Positions 50,514 through 58,630 are shown, counted from the stretch's first letter. The stretch: 64,000 bases of DNA from Psychrobacter raelei (GCF_022631235.3 NZ_CP093310.2:1798001-1862000), one strand, 5' to 3'. Notes: generated by a model from the sequence alone, not told the origin. Numbers and translations are program-made.

Positions 50514-51062
50514 TTAACGCTCAATCCAGGTCTGGGCATCAATCACTTCACCATACAAAAATTCAATAGCAGCCATAATGGTGGCATGCGCCTGAGCTGC
50601 TGGAACTTTGGTACCCTTAAACTCAAGATCAAGGGTGGCACAGGCATCATGGATTGTGGTGGTGGTATAACCAAAATCTACGGCGGCGCGGACCGTGGCG
50701 TCAATACACATATGACTCATCGCACCAATCACCGTTACCTGCGTTATACCCGCTTCATCTAGCAAAGTCTTAAGAGAGGTCTCACGAAAAGAGTTGGGGT
50801 AATGCTTCACAATAACCGTCTCGCCATCTATAGGCTTTACCTTGTCATTAATGGCCACACCCTCAGTGCCAGGTGTAAAAATTGGCGCATCGGCCGAGGG
50901 CATCTCATGACGAACATGGATAACGGTATGACCTTTTTGTCTGGCAGACTCAATCACCAAAGCTGCTTTATCTGCAGCAGCATTGATACCTACCAGCGGC
51001 AGTTTACCTTGCTCAAAATACTCATTTTGGATATCTACAACGATAAGGGCTTGTGGGTTCAT
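50514..51062 (-). CDS. Cysteine hydrolase, isochorismatase family
   Basis: A 182-aa hydrolase of the isochorismatase/nicotinamidase superfamily. The catalytic Asp is in the opening VVDIQNEYF, and the catalytic Cys in VIGAMSHMCIDATVRAA, the usual hallmark; the supporting Lys is probably in the IVKHYPNSF segment. Members act on amides or enol ethers such as nicotinamide, ureidoacrylate or isochorismate. Its neighbours give no substrate, and an isochorismatase role in catecholate siderophore synthesis is not supported because no entA/E/F-type genes are present. The start ATG is at 51062. Confidence 0.85.
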   Translation of the reverse strand: MNPQALIVVDIQNEYFEQGKLPLVGINAAADKAALVIESARQKGHTVIHVRHEMPSADAPIFTPGTEGVAINDKVKPIDGETVIVKHYPNSFRETSLKTLLDEAGITQVTVIGAMSHMCIDATVRAAVDFGYTTTTIHDACATLDLEFKGTKVPAAQAHATIMAAIEFLYGEVIDAQTWIER

Positions 51063-51447
51063 AGTCGTTTCTCTTTTTTTTAAATTAAGTGTGAGTCTCT
51101 ATCATACAAGCACAGCGCTAAACTAACGAGTGTCTATATGGACACATAACAGGTCAATAACGACATCTGAACCAAAACCCACTGTTGAAACTGGTAGGGT
51201 GGTCTATAAACGCACCAGATAGCAGCCGTAGTTGGCCGGCGCAATCTGTTGGTGATCTGTGCGTCTCTTAAACCACACCTAAAAACCTACAAAAACTTAA
51301 CGCTTTCTTAACTGCTTATCCTGTACTATCAAATCAATAAAGCCATTTGGTATCTTTCCAATACAGCGTTAAAAACTGAATTATTAAATTCTTAATGCCG
51401 GCATTTATAGGATGTAAAACAATTTTAATTCATTCAAGGATATCATT
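51063..51447. other. Intergenic region with no supported feature
   Basis: These 385 bases separate the divergent hydrolase and small lipoprotein genes. I see no convincing hairpin, repeat or coding sequence; it presumably holds both promoters. Confidence 0.5.
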
Positions 51448-51882
51448 ATGAAAGCTTTATTACTTACCGCTTTGGTAGCTGGCAGCATGGCTTTTACAGG
51501 CTGTACTACTCTAAAAAATGTCGCCGGTGAAGACACAACAGGTACGCATGACGTACATAGCATGCAAAACAACTCATCTCCTGTCACCAAAATGAATGGT
51601 GTATTAGTAGACTCAACCAACCATATGACCCTATATACTTATGACAAAGACGATCTTAACAAATCTAATTGTGGCAAAGTATGTCTGGTTGCATGGCCTG
51701 CCTTTTTAGCGCCTAAAGCTTCAATGACTAAGGGTCAATTGACCACAATCAAGCGTGATGATGATCAATATCAGTGGGCAATGAATGGTAAGCCTTTGTA
51801 CTTCTATGCGAATGATACCAAGCCAGGTGATAAAAATGGTGATGGTAAATTTGGCGCTTGGGATGTTATCAAAGCTCAATAA
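51448..51882 (+). CDS. Small lipoprotein of the COG4315 'secreted repeat' family
   Basis: A 144-aa lipoprotein with signal peptide MKALLLTALVAGSMAFTGC, the Cys being the lipidation site. The mature part has two copies of the short repeat found in COG4315 proteins: MTLYTYDKDDLNKSNC ... CLVAWPAFLAP, and GKPLYFYANDTKPGDKNGDG. The Asp/Asn/Gly-rich end DKNGDGKFGAWDV looks able to bind calcium, though this is inference. AAGGA lies seven bases before the ATG. Function in the family is unknown; envelope stress or redox links have been suggested for some members. Confidence 0.85.
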   Translation: MKALLLTALVAGSMAFTGCTTLKNVAGEDTTGTHDVHSMQNNSSPVTKMNGVLVDSTNHMTLYTYDKDDLNKSNCGKVCLVAWPAFLAPKASMTKGQLTTIKRDDDQYQWAMNGKPLYFYANDTKPGDKNGDGKFGAWDVIKAQ

Positions 51883-52052
51883 TTATTTTATCATCGAACA
51901 ACTTAGCCTATGTTTGCGAGTTTTTTAACCCACTAAGTTTATTTAACCCACTAAAGAAGACGCTAGTATTATGGATGCTCGTACAAATTAATTTTTGTTC
52001 GAGCATTTTTTATGGTCAAATTAGCTGACAAAAATCACTATAAAAAATATAT

Positions 52053-52080
52053 TTGACACCTTGGAAATATTCTATATAAT
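52053..52080 (+). promoter_or_regulatory. Sigma-70 promoter for tRNA-Val/tRNA-Asp copy 2
   Basis: Perfect TTGACA and TATAAT boxes 16 bases apart, 15 bases before tRNA-Val. The spacer differs from copy 1, so this locus has its own promoter and is not simply a cut-off attachment-site fragment. Confidence 0.85.
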
Positions 52081-52095
52081 ACGCTCCTACATTCA

Positions 52096-52171
52096 GGGTG
52101 ATTAGCTCAGTTGGTAGAGCGTCTGCCTTACACGCAGAATGTCGGCGGTTCGAATCCGTCATCACCCACCA
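52096..52171 (+). tRNA. tRNA-Val(TAC), copy 2
   Basis: Identical in all 76 bases to copy 1 at 13012, with TAC anticodon and encoded CCA. Confidence 0.95.
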
Positions 52172-52209
52172 CTATATTAGTTAGTGTTTAAACTTGCTAA
52201 TCGACCTAA

Positions 52210-52285
52210 GCAGCGGTAGTTCAGTTGGTTAGAATACCGGCCTGTCACGCCGGGGGTCGCGGGTTCGAGTCCGTCCGCTGCGCCA
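52210..52285 (+). tRNA. tRNA-Asp(GTC), copy 2, one base missing in the T-stem
   Basis: It matches copy 1 except that the T-arm 3' strand reads CCGT instead of CCCGT after the TTCGAGT loop, so it is 76 rather than 77 bases and the 5-bp T-stem cannot form fully. The acceptor arm, D-arm and anticodon arm are unchanged. It may be a pseudogene, or the deletion may be a sequencing or assembly error at a C-run. Confidence 0.8.
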
Positions 52286-52319
52286 TATTTAAAACTTAGT
52301 GTTTAAAACAAAGTTTCAG

Positions 52320-52348
52320 CCTCAAGTATTTATACTTGAGGTTTTTTT
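52320..52348 (+). terminator. Terminator of the tRNA operon, copy 2
   Basis: CCTCAAGTA pairs with TACTTGAGG around a short loop, followed by a T-run, matching the copy at 13246. Confidence 0.9.
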
Positions 52349-52531
52349 GTGTTTATTGGTTCTAGACTTACCTCTTTTCATCCCTTTATCTATACAGTCT
52401 CATCGTAGTTTTAGAGATTCAGACAAACTCTCTCCGCTTTTAATTTAGTAAGTACTGGCTTGAATTTGGTTTAAGAAATGATTGTTAATTAATCCTAATT
52501 ACTAATTATTAGTTACTAATTAAGCTAGTCT

Positions 52532-52682
52532 ACGGTGACCAATCGCTCAGTGACCAAATGGTGACCATTTTGTGACCAAAGTTGTTAAAAATTGGTTATG
52601 CTAACTGATCCCAAATTCACCCTTACCGTCAAGCTGCTTAATTAAAACCTCTCAAATTTAGGTGTGCGGATTTGACGACCGG
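52532..52682 (+). repeat. GTGACCA-repeat region (arm-site-like), copy 2
   Basis: Four GTGACCA heptamers at 52534-52579, followed by sequence closely similar to 13466-13570, with the shared end GGATTTGAC. The remaining gap 52683-52907 shows nothing further except the promoter region of the next small gene. Confidence 0.65.
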
Positions 52683-52907
52683 GGTCAGTCTACCCTTGGC
52701 TCAAATATATCTCGATTAATGTTGTAACTGTTATTTAAAAAAATACAGCTCAGAAATAACCGCCGTGATGCGGGTCGAATCTAAAGTAAAGTGCACCTTA
52801 GTAGCTTCTTATGCGTTAACCTGTAACGCTTAACGCTTTTTTCAGAGCAAATGATATAATATCTACAAGTTCAAGCCTTTAAACTGTAAGTATAAGGATA
52901 CACCGCC

Positions 52908-53231
52908 ATGTTAATTATTAAATTGACAGACAGTAAAGAGTCTATAGAAGACGTAGAAAGAATCTGCCGTCATCTGACCGAACACAAAACAATAATAAAT
53001 TTGTTATCTCAAGAACAAGCTGAGGACATCACCTATATTCTAAAGCCTACTTTCGCCAGAAATCACAATATCGATGAGAAGATGGCACACTGGCAAAAGC
53101 TATTACAAGAATTCACCATGACCGATCATAAAGGCAAAGAGCTTAGATTTTATAGAGACAACCAAACCCAAGCTTTATACTTTGGTACTAAAGATGGGTT
53201 TGATACTATTGAGAGTCTGCCTGAGCATTAG
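52908..53231 (+). CDS. Hypothetical protein, 107 aa
   Basis: A small soluble protein I do not recognise: mostly helical, charged, with no signal peptide (helix ESIEDVERICRHLTEHKTI, then EKMAHWQKLLQEFTM). AAGGA lies nine bases before the ATG, and codon use is ordinary. It stands between the second tRNA pair and a pseudogene, in a region that looks like decayed integration cargo. Confidence 0.6.
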   Translation: MLIIKLTDSKESIEDVERICRHLTEHKTIINLLSQEQAEDITYILKPTFARNHNIDEKMAHWQKLLQEFTMTDHKGKELRFYRDNQTQALYFGTKDGFDTIESLPEH

Positions 53232-53501
53232 ACACCTGCCCAAACCGACAAGTCTCACTCCCTACCCCGACAACCCCACTCCCTAGCTGCCAAAATAAAA
53301 AATGATGCCATCAAATACCAAGCGCAAGCTTGGTAAATTTTTGGTTGCATCTGTCTGTTATTACGCCTAGTATCTTGACGCTTAATATATTTTTTTTCTT
53401 GAGTCGATTACAATTAAAGGCCTCCTGTGTCATGTTACCACTAAGGCACCATCAAGTGCCGCGCCTACGCAGGTTCCACTATTTATAATAAAAAGGAGAT
53501 T

Positions 53502-53914
53502 ATGATGTCAGTTAAGGCAATTACAATTATTGATGGGGGTATGGGCAGAGAGCTTGCCAAACGCGGCGCACCATTTCGCCAACCTGAATGGTCAGCACTG
53601 GCTATGATAGAAGCGCCAGAGATTGTACGTGATGTGCATCGTGACTTTATTCGAAGCGGTGCTGGCGTTATACCACCAATAGCTATGCGCTTGTCCTCTT
53701 TCATATTGGCGAGGCGCGCTTTGCTAAGCACGCTCAAGATTTAGCAGCCTCAGCAGGAGAAATGGCCCGCGCTGCTGTCGAATTAGAAAATACACCCACC
53801 AAAGTAGCCGGCTCTATTCCTCCTTTATTTGGCTCCTACCGAGCAGATTTATTCCAAGCTGAACAGGTAGAATATATTGCCACGCCCTTAATTACAGGGT
53901 TGCGCCCGTATGTC
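53502..53914 (+). pseudogene. mmuM: Homocysteine S-methyltransferase-like gene, frameshifted and truncated
   Basis: The frame from the ATG at 53502 (GGAG upstream) reads ITIIDGGMGRELAKRGAPF, the N-terminus of betaine-homocysteine/homocysteine S-methyltransferases. At about 53670 one base is missing: changing frame there restores TTNSYALV, the next conserved segment, and the reading continues through HAQDLAASAGEMARAAVELE and VAGSIPPLFGSYRADLF. It then stops matching at 53915, where a CRISPR repeat begins, leaving roughly the first 140 residues of a ~300-residue enzyme. An intact enzyme would methylate homocysteine with S-methylmethionine. Confidence 0.8.
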
Positions 53915-54136
53915 TTCGCACCCTATCACGGGTGCGTGGATTGAAACTCAGCTCTATCACCAAGCTCTGTCACCCAAAAATTCGCACCCTATCACGGGTG
54001 CGTGGATTGAAACAATGGAGATTGATGGTGTGTACAGCGGCAATTATTCGCACCCAATCACGGGTGCGTGGACTGAAACATCGTCTGCCCCCTCGCCAAA
54101 CCTTGTGGCCTTTTCGCACCCATCACGGGTGCGTGG
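53915..54136 (+). CRISPR. Relic type I-C-like CRISPR array, segment 1
   Basis: Four repeats start at 53915, 53981, 54047 and 54113; the first three are 33 bases, the fourth is cut after about 24. Spacers are 53948-53980, 54014-54046 and 54080-54112, each 33 bases. The repeat core is CGCACCC-(TATCAC/AATCAC/ATCAC)-GGGTGCG followed by TGGATTGAAAC, matching the I-C style with its ATTGAAAC handle. Repeats differ from each other (CTATCAC, CAATCAC, CATCAC; ATTGAAAC or ACTGAAAC), a sign of decay. No leader and no cas genes are present. Confidence 0.9.
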
Positions 54137-54280
54137 TGAGAAGCGTTAAAAAATTGCACTGCAATTTACAGCTCGAGCATAGCTCTCCCCTTGCGCTTCG
54201 GACAAGGGTTTCCCAAACCCTTGCTTATCCTTGCTCACGCAAGAGAAAATCCCTTAAAGGGGATTTTCTGAGAAACGTTA
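54137..54280. repeat. Cluster of three short inverted repeats between direct repeats
   Basis: The direct repeats TGAGAAGCGTTA (54137) and TGAGAAACGTTA (54269) bracket three hairpins: AAATTGC/GCAATTT at 54151-54167, CAAGGGTTT/AAACCCTTG at 54203-54223, and AGAAAATCCC/GGGATTTTCT at 54244-54269. It could be a small non-coding palindromic element or decayed terminators. Confidence 0.5.
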
Positions 54281-54309
54281 CGGTATACTATATCCTCTAA
54301 GCGCCTAAT

Positions 54310-54350
54310 TTCGCACCCAATCGCGAGTTCGAGTCCTGTCCACTGTGTCA
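54310..54350 (+). pseudogene. Relic tRNA-Asp 3' end, fused to half a CRISPR repeat
   Basis: Bases 54321-54350 read TCGCGAGTTCGAGTCCTGTC then CACTGTGTCA, matching the tRNA-Asp T-arm, acceptor 3' strand and CCA with a few changes, and the following TATTTAAAACTT is identical to the sequence after the intact copies. Immediately 5', 54310-54322 reads TTCGCACCCAATC, the first half of the CRISPR repeat. It therefore looks like a distal attachment-site scar joined to array sequence. Confidence 0.7.
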
Positions 54351-54394
54351 TATTTAAAACTTAATTGGCGTTTATTAAATGCTAAAGTTTCAAC

Positions 54395-54423
54395 CCCAAA
54401 CTTCCCCTAGTTTGGCTTTTTTT
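54395..54423 (+). terminator. Decayed copy of the tRNA terminator
   Basis: CCAAAC pairs with GTTTGG followed by a run of T, in the same place relative to the tRNA-Asp relic as the terminators at 13246 and 52320. Confidence 0.6.
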
Positions 54424-54587
54424 GGTGATGGCTCTTCTACTATGCCTCAAAACCTTTATTAACAGTACTTTCACGAAAATAAAAGTCACAGCTTAAGCCA
54501 GTCACAATTAATTTTAGTATTAGTTACTGAAGGTTTAAGCAATAAAATTCTGTTAAATTTTTATAATAATACATTAAGTTAAACTAT

Positions 54588-54650
54588 GGTGATCAAATGC
54601 TTGGTGACGCTATTTATAGACTGGGGTGACCATTTTTTGACCGAAGTTGA
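54588..54650 (+). repeat. Decayed GTGACCA-repeat region, copy 3
   Basis: Variants GTGATCA, GTGACGC, GTGACCA and TTGACCG occur at 54589-54643 in the order seen in copies 1 and 2, with an 8-base insertion. The rest of the gap 54651-54933 is AT-rich and shows nothing else. Confidence 0.55.
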
Positions 54651-54933
54651 GAAAAATATGAGGGTGGATGGTGTTCATTAATACTAACCTATTAATTCAA
54701 ATATGAGAACTAAAAGCCGTCCGAATATATTGCTAAAAAAACACTTTAGCTATACTAAAAAATAAAATTTATATTAAAAAGATGTTAACCTAATCAATTA
54801 GTGCTCAAAATAATTAATCCTGCCCTGTACCTTAATTATCAAGTTAAGAACTACTCTTATCACCGTAAAATAAGTTATCCTTAGTGGATAAATAATTTGG
54901 TAATCTATAAATACTTTGCCATTAGGACTAAAC

Positions 54934-55344
54934 ATGGATGACATAGATAAAAACATCATCATGCTATTAAAAGAAAACTCCAGAATACCCGTCAGCTTAA
55001 TTGCTCAAAAGGTGGGACGTTCTCGTACCGTAGTCGCTAAGCGTATTGATGAGCTGGTCAATAGTGGTGAGATTAGTAAATTTACCGTACAGTTGAAACA
55101 AAAAAAATTGCCTGTTTTATTTTTTGTAAAGGTAGCTGAAGGCTTTAGATGCAAAGATGTGATTAGGCATTTCGAAAAAGAATACTTTTTTAATTCTGCC
55201 ATTTCAATCAGTGGTGAGTTGGATTTAATTATTAATATAGACTTTGATGATGCAAAAGAAGTCTCTCAAGCGCATGAAGCGCTAAGTCAACTAGAAGAAG
55301 TTGCTATGGTTAAAACCAACTTGGTGGTAAATATTTTTACATAA
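54934..55344 (+). CDS. Lrp/AsnC-family transcriptional regulator
   Basis: A 136-aa regulator. The N-terminal winged helix covers residues 1-60 (DDIDKNIIMLLKENSRIP, recognition helix in AQKVGRSRTVVAKRIDELV) and the C-terminal RAM ligand-binding domain residues 65-136 (VKVAEGFRCKDVIRHFEKEY, SGELDLIINIDFDD). The ATG at 54934 has AGGA six bases upstream; the frame extends to a TTG at 54916. It is followed 104 bases later by an amino-acid exporter gene in the same direction, a common pairing in which the regulator senses the exported amino acid and activates the exporter. The amino acid is not known. Confidence 0.88.
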   Translation: MDDIDKNIIMLLKENSRIPVSLIAQKVGRSRTVVAKRIDELVNSGEISKFTVQLKQKKLPVLFFVKVAEGFRCKDVIRHFEKEYFFNSAISISGELDLIINIDFDDAKEVSQAHEALSQLEEVAMVKTNLVVNIFT

Positions 55345-55448
55345 TGCATGCTTCTTTGCACCTATTGCACCACCAAACATGCGTTTTGAAGATTTAATCT
55401 CATAGTCTAATAACCTATTATTTATCTAAACGACAAATGAGATAGGTT

Positions 55449-56699
55449 ATGAGTGAATTAAAACAAACGTTAAATGCCTTTACAGGTACGGCATTATTTT
55501 TAAATATTGTTGTTGGTGCTGGGTTATTGGTTATACCAGGACTGGCTTTTGAACAAGTTGGAATCAGTGCTTTATTAACATGGTTACTGTGTATTGTCGT
55601 TGCATTACCTTTGGTGTCCGTATTTATTATTTTGGGCAAATATTATCCCGATGCGGGTGGTATATCTCATTACGCTTATAAGGCGTTTGGCAGTTGGATG
55701 CAAAAAGTAGCCGCTTTTTTACTGTTAGGTGCTGTGGTTTTAGGCTTACCCGCTGTTGCTTTAACAGGTGGTCATTATTTGAATTCAGTATTACCTTTTT
55801 CAGTGCATTTTTATGCCTCTAGTATGATTATTCTAGCGACCTTGCTTAACGTAATCTCAATAGATAAGGTGTCCAAAGTATTAGGAGTCATTGGTTCAAG
55901 TGTCATTGTAATTTTATTGATATTGCTTATTATCTCTTTTATAGGCTTGAATGTTGACCCTAATGAAGGTTATAGCTTTATAGAACAAAATAGCTTTGAT
56001 ATAGACATTATCTTTCTTCCCTTTATGATGATTTTCTTTGCGTTTACGGGTTGGGAGGTGGGATCTCATTCTGCCGAAGAGTTCAGAAACCCTGAGCGCG
56101 ATTTTCCTTTAGCAATGATTTTCTCTTTTGGTATTGCCTCAGTTTTTTACTTGGCGATTGCATGGGTGGTGCAAAACTCTCATATGCAAACAGGCTTTAA
56201 GTCTCCATTTATAGAGCTTATCTACCCAGTTTTAGGAAGTAATGGCAGCGTCATAGTTGCCTTTGTCGCAACATTATTAGTTTTTGCCAATCTTTTCGGT
56301 GCAATATGGGCAATATCTCGTTTGGTTTATTCATTGGGTAGAGATACGATTTTACCGAGTGTGTTAGCTGATATTAAAAATGGTATACCTAGACGAGCAT
56401 TAGTCGTGGTTATGACAGCTTTATTGATTGGGGTGTTATTAGACTTATCAACAGTAGCTAATCTGGACTCATTAATGGCACTATCAGGTCAAAATTTTCT
56501 GATTTTATATGGTATTGCAGGTGCTTCATTATTTGTACTGACCCAAAAGCTTTGGGTTAAATGTATTGCTGGTAGTGTGCTGGTTATCGTAATTGCAGTT
56601 TTACAGGTTGCAGGCGTGAGTTTTGTTTATCCTTTAGGGTTAGTTATAGTAGCCAGTATTTTTCATTTCAGACAACTCAAATTACGAGTCAGGCTTTAA
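55449..56699 (+). CDS. APC-family amino-acid transporter, YjeH-like exporter
   Basis: A 416-aa, 12-helix inner-membrane transporter of the APC superfamily, most like YjeH, an exporter of methionine and branched-chain amino acids. The first helix carries the unwound signature LNIVVGAGLLVIPGLAF; helix 6 region shows FFAFTGWEVGSHSAEEFRNP, characteristic of this clade. There is no large soluble domain. It sits downstream of an Lrp/AsnC gene. A methionine link would fit the nearby mmuM fragment, but that gene is broken and the link is inference. Codon use is AT-rich compared with the surrounding chromosome, so recent transfer is possible. Confidence 0.8.
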   Translation: MSELKQTLNAFTGTALFLNIVVGAGLLVIPGLAFEQVGISALLTWLLCIVVALPLVSVFIILGKYYPDAGGISHYAYKAFGSWMQKVAAFLLLGAVVLGLPAVALTGGHYLNSVLPFSVHFYASSMIILATLLNVISIDKVSKVLGVIGSSVIVILLILLIISFIGLNVDPNEGYSFIEQNSFDIDIIFLPFMMIFFAFTGWEVGSHSAEEFRNPERDFPLAMIFSFGIASVFYLAIAWVVQNSHMQTGFKSPFIELIYPVLGSNGSVIVAFVATLLVFANLFGAIWAISRLVYSLGRDTILPSVLADIKNGIPRRALVVVMTALLIGVLLDLSTVANLDSLMALSGQNFLILYGIAGASLFVLTQKLWVKCIAGSVLVIVIAVLQVAGVSFVYPLGLVIVASIFHFRQLKLRVRL

Positions 56700-56731
56700 G
56701 TTTTCACTATTAAAAAAATGTACTTGCATTG

Positions 56732-56894
56732 TTCGCACCCATCACGGGTGCGTGGACTGAAACTCAATTACGCTTTATAAAAACGCTAAACTACACTTTC
56801 GCACCCATCACGGGTGCGTGGATTGAAACCATCTGGATTTAGAGAGAAAGAAGCTATTGCGTTCGCACCCAATCACTCGTGCGTGGATTGAAAC
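56732..56894 (+). CRISPR. Relic type I-C-like CRISPR array, segment 2
   Basis: Three repeats start at 56732, 56798 and 56862 with spacers 56764-56797 (34 bases) and 56830-56861 (32 bases). The repeats read CGCACCC-ATCAC-GGGTGCG-TGGACTGAAAC, the same with ATTGAAAC, and a diverged CACCCAATCACTCGTGCG. They are the same family as segment 1, lie in the same orientation and are separated from it by about 2.6 kb holding the tRNA relic, the Lrp gene and the exporter. Confidence 0.88.
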
Positions 56895-57154
56895 TCTAAC
56901 CTATCTAATCTTTTAGTATCTTATAATTTAGGATATTTATGGATACAATACTTTCATATTCTATGAGTATTAAACAAAACTTGCTCCGTATGATATAAAG
57001 CTATATATTTTCAGCAGTATTTAGAAAGCATATATAAATAATTACTAATGTAAACACTTAATGACAGCCAGCAGACACTACAGCCCCCATCTTAGACGGT
57101 GTTTGCGCCTGTTTTAATAGGTGATAAACCTAAAGAGTGAGCAATGATAGCAAA

Positions 57155-57177
57155 AAGCCCCTTTAATTTAGGGGCTT
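57155..57177. terminator. Bidirectional terminator-like hairpin
   Basis: AAGCCCC pairs with GGGGCTT around TTTAATTTA, with an A-run before it. The rest of the 400-base gap 56895-57296 has no other feature I can support. Confidence 0.7.
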
Positions 57178-57296
57178 AACTTGTTATCTTGTCATCCTTC
57201 ATCTCTATCTGTTAGATTTAGCAGCATTTTTCTTAATTAAAACTATTCTTCTTTAGGCTAATTATTAGTAATTGGCCCCTTTTTGTATTTGATTTT

Positions 57297-58490
57297 ATGA
57301 CACATACCTCTCAGGCAGATACCCTGTCTCGCCGAACTCAATATATTCAAGTCCTATTAATGGGCATCAGTGCTTTTGTTATGAATACCACTGAATTCGT
57401 GCCTGTGGCTTTATTAAGCGATATTGCCAAAGACTTCTCCATCACCACCGCCGAAACCGGCTGGATGCTCACCTTATATGCCTGGATTGTGGCGGCCATG
57501 TCGCTGCCATTAATGCTACTCACCAGTAAGCTTGAACGCAAAAAGCTATTACTGGGTATTTTTGCATTATTTATCGTCAGTCATGCGCTATCCGTATTTG
57601 CTTGGAGTTTTAATGTTTTATTAATTAGCCGAGTGGGTATCGCTTTTTCTCATGCTATATTCTGGTCAATCACCGCAGCTATTGCCATTCGAGTGGCGCC
57701 TGAAGGCAAAAAAGCCTTCGCCTTAAGCGTGGTGGCAACCGGCACTTCCTTGGCTATGGTACTGGGTGTTCCTTTGGGCCGAGTAATCGGACAGTGGTAT
57801 GGCTGGCGTACTACTTTTGGCGGCATAGGCATTGTGGCACTGGTGGTTTGCTTATTACAAGCTAAGCTACTACCGTCATTGCCTAGCATGTTTAAAGGCT
57901 CTTTTAGAAAAGTGCCAGAACTGCTAAAAAACCCACTTTTGGTCTGTCTGTACTTGCTTATCTTTACCGTATTTACCGCCCACTATACCGCCTATTCATA
58001 TATCGAACCTTTTATGCGTGAAATTGGCTCAATTAGTGAGAACTTGGCAACCTTTGTATTATTATTATTCGGGGGCGCAGGCATCATCGGTAGTATCTTA
58101 TTTAGCCGCTGGGGAGACAGACACAGCACCTTATTGATGCTGGGCTCTATCATAGTCATGCTAGTGTCTATGCTTACCTTGTTATTGGCGGTCAACTCTA
58201 TCTGGGCGCTTAGCCTTAATGCCTTGTTATGGGGCACGGCATTAATGCTGTTAATCATCTCTATGCAGGCCAAAGTACTTATGGTGGATCTGCATGCCCA
58301 AGATATGTTGATGTCTATGTTCTCAGGCATTATTAACTTAGGTATTGGTACTGGCGCCTTATTTGGCGGTTATGCAGTGACCCACATCTCGTTATCCAGT
58401 GTGGGCTATGTTGGCGCGGTGATTAGTCTAATCGCCTTATTGCTGGTAGCATTTATGATTAAGCGCTTCCCCGCTTTACGGGCATCTTAG
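57297..58490 (+). CDS. sotB: SotB-like MFS sugar-efflux-type transporter
   Basis: A 397-aa, 12-helix major facilitator, close to E. coli SotB (YdeA), which exports sugars. The opening NTTEFVPVALLSDIAKDFSI, the motif RKKLLLGIFALF and the GTSLAMVLGVPLGRVIGQWY signature (motif C-like) are those of the family. It is just upstream of the broken siderophore receptor and the YojI-like exporter; a part in exporting a siderophore is conceivable because related pumps do so, but that is a guess. The ATG at 57297 has no strong binding site. Confidence 0.8.
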   Translation: MTHTSQADTLSRRTQYIQVLLMGISAFVMNTTEFVPVALLSDIAKDFSITTAETGWMLTLYAWIVAAMSLPLMLLTSKLERKKLLLGIFALFIVSHALSVFAWSFNVLLISRVGIAFSHAIFWSITAAIAIRVAPEGKKAFALSVVATGTSLAMVLGVPLGRVIGQWYGWRTTFGGIGIVALVVCLLQAKLLPSLPSMFKGSFRKVPELLKNPLLVCLYLLIFTVFTAHYTAYSYIEPFMREIGSISENLATFVLLLFGGAGIIGSILFSRWGDRHSTLLMLGSIIVMLVSMLTLLLAVNSIWALSLNALLWGTALMLLIISMQAKVLMVDLHAQDMLMSMFSGIINLGIGTGALFGGYAVTHISLSSVGYVGAVISLIALLLVAFMIKRFPALRAS

Positions 58491-58572
58491 TTATTTTTAA
58501 GTCAGTGAAACCTGTCTTAATGACGGCTTAGTTAATGACAAAAAAATTTTAGCTTGTCTGTGTAAAACTTAT

Positions 58573-58592
58573 TGTAATGAAAATCATTCACA
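58573..58592. promoter_or_regulatory. Fur box upstream of the broken siderophore receptor
   Basis: TGTAATGAAAATCATTCACA is a moderate match to the Fur consensus about 40-60 bases before the receptor ATG. An ATG at 58577 lies inside it and is not the likely start. Confidence 0.7.
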
Positions 58593-58630
58593 TTATAATA
58601 AGCACTTTCACTAACAGGCTGGAAACTTTC

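Noticed and set aside
50514..51062. Isochorismatase as part of siderophore synthesis
   Set aside because: No other synthesis genes are nearby and no Fur box precedes it; a general cysteine hydrolase is safer.
53910..54300. Plus-strand frames of 79 and 122 codons with repeated 'HPITGAWIET' or 'SRVRGLK' peptides
   Set aside because: They are translations through the CRISPR repeats and hairpin element, not genes.
53915..57296. Possible cas genes near the CRISPR segments
   Set aside because: The frames here encode an Lrp-type regulator and an amino-acid exporter; none has Cas1, Cas2, Cas3, Cas5, Cas7 or Cas8 features.
58577..58630. Upstream ATG of the broken receptor
   Set aside because: The ATG falls inside the Fur box; the ATG at 58631 has a better binding site and begins a proper signal peptide.
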